From DASYAE01 sp036501535 (GTDB lineage: Bacteria; Actinomycetota; Actinomycetes; Streptomycetales; Catenulisporaceae), in assembly GCA_036501535.1 (NCBI GenBank), contig DASYAE010000106.1:1-32398 (forward strand): DNA of 32,398 nt. The letters are read 5' to 3'. The notes under the pieces are model-generated. The model was not told where the DNA came from. It saw only the letters and a program-made list of their open reading frames with translations, and did no database searches. Position 1 is the stretch's first letter, and every line of letters begins with the position of its first letter. A program made the position numbers and the translations under genes. This document shows positions 30,881 to 32,398 of this stretch, one piece after another.

Positions 30881-30917
30881 CCAGGCCCTCACCCGGATGC
30901 GATGGGTGAGGGCCTGG
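30881..30917 (-). terminator. Strong hairpin after the chaplin gene
   Basis: A perfect 14-bp stem, CCAGGCCCTCACCC with GGGTGAGGGCCTGG, with a 9-nt loop, lying 17 nt beyond the stop of the chaplin gene. It is followed on the minus strand by only a weak U-tract, but the length of the stem fits a factor-independent terminator of this genome type. Confidence 0.75.
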
Positions 30918-30933
30918 GCTGCGACCGGAACGG

Positions 30934-31338
30934 CTACCTGATGGCGCAGGCGGTGCCGCCGACACGGTCCAGCGCCGAGAGGACGCCGACCTGGTCGCCG
31001 CAGACGTTCACCGGGATGTCGATCGGGATGGCGACCTCGTTGCCGGACAGGATGCCGCCGGACCGGTCGGTGCTCGCGTCGACGCGCGCGCCGCCGTCGC
31101 CGATCTCGCACAGGGACTCCCGGTCGACGTCCTGCACCGTGGCCAGGGTCGCCTGGTCGCCGCAGAAGTTCACCGGAACGCTGACCGGGGCGTCGATTAC
31201 GTTGCCCGAGCCGATGCCGCCGGAACGCGCGGAGTGGCCGCTCACCGATGCGTCGGCGGCGGCGACCGCGGCGGAGCCCAGGACCAGACCGGACGCCGCG
31301 GCGATGAGCGCCAGCCCGCGCTTGGCGAAACCATTCAT
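30934..31338 (-). CDS. Chaplin with two chaplin domains
   Basis: 134 residues. ATG 31338 has GAGG nine nt upstream. Residues 1-27 are a Sec signal peptide. Two chaplin (DUF320) domains follow: ~31-79 (GGIGSGNVIDAPVSVPVNFCG ... SLCEIG) and ~84-134 (GGILSGNEVAIPIDIPVNVCG ... TACAIR), each with two Cys (59/77, 113/131) that form a disulfide in the family. Chaplins self-assemble into amyloid-like films that lower surface tension and coat aerial hyphae and spores. No LPXTG sorting signal is present, so it is secreted, not wall-anchored. Compared with typical chaplins both domains are more acidic. A sigma-BldN-like promoter precedes it. Confidence 0.92.
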   Translation of the reverse strand: MNGFAKRGLALIAAASGLVLGSAAVAAADASVSGHSARSGGIGSGNVIDAPVSVPVNFCGDQATLATVQDVDRESLCEIGDGGARVDASTDRSGGILSGNEVAIPIDIPVNVCGDQVGVLSALDRVGGTACAIR

Positions 31339-31409
31339 GACGAGACCTCGGTTGCTCTCAGAGGGTGGGAGCCCGCCGCCTCGTGTCAGCCGGCTCCCCT
31401 TGGCAACCG

Positions 31410-31437
31410 GGTAACGAAGTACGAACCGGCCGGTTAC
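31410..31437 (-). promoter_or_regulatory. Sigma-BldN-like promoter of the chaplin gene
   Basis: On the minus strand GGTAAC (31437-31432), 16 nt, CGTTAC (31415-31410). From memory the sigma-BldN consensus is CGTAAC-N16-CGTTGA, so spacing is exact and most bases match. It would give a ~65-nt leader. Chaplin genes of Streptomyces are known targets of this developmental sigma factor. Confidence 0.65.
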
Positions 31438-31443
31438 CGGGAG

Positions 31444-31453
31444 TGTCATGACA
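31444..31453. promoter_or_regulatory. Palindrome TGTCATGACA upstream of the chaplin promoter
   Basis: A perfect 10-bp palindrome seven bp upstream of the -35-like box. A related TCATATGA stands at 31489-31496. Its position suits an activator or repressor of the chaplin gene; the factor is unknown. Confidence 0.4.
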
Positions 31454-31504
31454 AAGCGGCACATCGCCCATTCGGAGCAAGGGTCCTGTCATATGATCGG
31501 CCCG

Positions 31505-31535
31505 CCGGGTGCCCTGCGGACCCGCGGGCACCCGG
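31505..31535 (-). terminator. Hairpin after the luciferase-like oxidoreductase gene
   Basis: A perfect 10-bp stem, CCGGGTGCCC with GGGCACCCGG, with an 11-nt loop, 13 nt beyond the stop codon. No long U-tract; still the likely end of the transcript. Confidence 0.65.
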
Positions 31536-31548
31536 GACCGGGCCGTCC

Positions 31549-32398
31549 TCAGCGGTGCAGCTTGGGCAGCACCTCGCGGCCGAAGGCCTCGATCCACTCG
31601 CTCTGGTTGCGGCCCACGTTGTGCAGGTAGATCCGGTCGAAGCCGAGGTCGAGGTAGCGCTGGATCTCGGCGCGGTGCTTGTCCGGGTCGGCCGAGATGA
31701 CTATCCGGCCCTCGAAGTCCTCCGGCCGCACCAGCGCCGCGATCTGCTCGAAGTGGTACGGCGAGCGGATGTCGCCCTTGTCGAACTTCATCCCGCCGTT
31801 CGGCCACTCGCGCAGCGCGTTGTCGGCCGCCTCCTCGTCGGTGCCGGCCCAGGACAGGTGCAGCTGCAGGATCTTCGGCATCGTCTCCGGGTCCTTGCCC
31901 GCCTCCCGGGCACCCTCGGCGAACTTGCCCAGCACCGTCTCGATCTTGGCCGGCGCGGCGCCCGGGGTGATGATGCCGTCGGCCAGCCGGCCGGTGCGCT
32001 TGGCGTTGAGCGGCCCGGCGGTCGCGATGTAGATCGGCGGCGCCTGCTCGGGCATCGTCCACAGCCGGACGCTCTCCAACTGGAAGTACGTGCCGCGGTG
32101 CTTGACCTCGCGACCCTTGATCCCGGACTCGAACAGCTTGGAGATGACCTCCAGCGCCTCCCAGAGCCGCGCGCTGCGCTCGGCCGCCTCCGGCCAGTAC
32201 CCGCCGACCGCGTGCTCGTTGAGCGCCTCGCCGGCGCCCAGGCCCAGCCAGTGCCGGCCCGGGTACATCGCGGCGAGCGTCGCCGAGGCCTGCGCCACGA
32301 TCGCCGGGTGCATCTTGAACGAGGGGCAGGTCACGCCCGGGCCCAGGTCGCCGGAGGTGCGCGCGCCCACGGCGGACAGCACGTTCCAGACGAACGGC
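31549..32398 (-). CDS. LLM-class F420-dependent oxidoreductase, FGD-like subfamily (5' end outside window)
   Basis: The frame runs off the window end, so the N-terminus is missing; about 282 residues remain. The TIM-barrel family signature is LGLGAGEALNEHAVGGYWPEAAERSARLWEAL, followed by IYIATAGPLNAKRTGRLADGII and, further on, VGRNQSEWIEAFGREVLPKL. It matches F420-dependent glucose-6-phosphate dehydrogenase-like proteins (the F420_G6P family) rather than bacterial luciferases. It would oxidise or reduce a substrate with F420; which one is unknown, since the FGD-like group includes many uncharacterised members. Confidence 0.92.
   Translation of the reverse strand, partial: PFVWNVLSAVGARTSGDLGPGVTCPSFKMHPAIVAQASATLAAMYPGRHWLGLGAGEALNEHAVGGYWPEAAERSARLWEALEVISKLFESGIKGREVKHRGTYFQLESVRLWTMPEQAPPIYIATAGPLNAKRTGRLADGIITPGAAPAKIETVLGKFAEGAREAGKDPETMPKILQLHLSWAGTDEEAADNALREWPNGGMKFDKGDIRSPYHFEQIAALVRPEDFEGRIVISADPDKHRAEIQRYLDLGFDRIYLHNVGRNQSEWIEAFGREVLPKLHR

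Noticed and set aside
1..32398. tRNA genes, CRISPR arrays, insertion sequences or phage genes
   Set aside because: No cloverleaf-like tracts, spaced repeats, transposase motifs or integrase motifs were recognised.

Overview
The window reads as chromosome of a GC-rich filamentous, spore-forming actinomycete (Streptomyces-like or a related order). The signs are very high GC at third codon positions, many GTG/TTG starts, a chaplin gene preceded by a sigma-BldN-like promoter, MurT/GatD peptidoglycan amidation, a DUF3516 helicase, an F420-type luciferase-like oxidoreductase and a LacI/GH1 sugar module. No tRNA, rRNA, CRISPR array, insertion sequence or prophage gene was seen.

Positions 1-7924 (+) hold part of a cobalamin/siroheme locus: a CbiX/SirB-type chelatase with a His-rich tail (5' end outside the window), cobL (CbiE-CbiT fusion), a very large protein joining a ~795-residue Gln/Ala/Pro-rich region to BluB and CobT, and a CysG-like precorrin-2 dehydrogenase/SUMT fusion. 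The last two overlap by 4 nt. Positions 7953-11471 hold two closely related quinone-oxidoreductase-type genes around a pterin-dehydratase-like/VOC fusion and a SnoaL/NTF2-like gene. Both oxidoreductase genes are preceded, at exactly the same distance, by sigma-R-like GGAAT-N18-NTT elements. Positions 11523-13131 carry an rRNA/tRNA 2'-O-methyltransferase and a DUF4232 lipoprotein.

Positions 13139-15897 (-) form an operon murT-gatD-membrane protein-small DUF6186-like protein, with a nested hairpin in its leader. A very acidic protein of unknown function (-) and a Ski2-like DUF3516 helicase (+) diverge from 17.4 kb, both apparently leaderless. Then come a Uma2 nuclease-fold gene (-), a metal-hydrolase-like membrane protein and an ACT-domain protein.

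Positions 22545-26721 (+) are an FMN-riboswitch-controlled riboflavin operon (ribE, stand-alone ribB, ribH) running into hisE, hisG and a PH-domain membrane protein. The rest is mostly on the minus strand: lacI-type regulator and GH1 beta-glucosidase with a LacI-type operator, a one-helix Gly/Val-zipper-like protein, a GNAT acetyltransferase, a two-domain chaplin and a truncated luciferase-like oxidoreductase.

The most noteworthy points are the giant BluB-CobT fusion, the matched sigma-R-like promoters of the duplicated oxidoreductases, the sigma-BldN-like chaplin promoter, the RibB lacking its usual RibA half, and the uncharacterised acidic protein. No wholly new multi-gene system is claimed.
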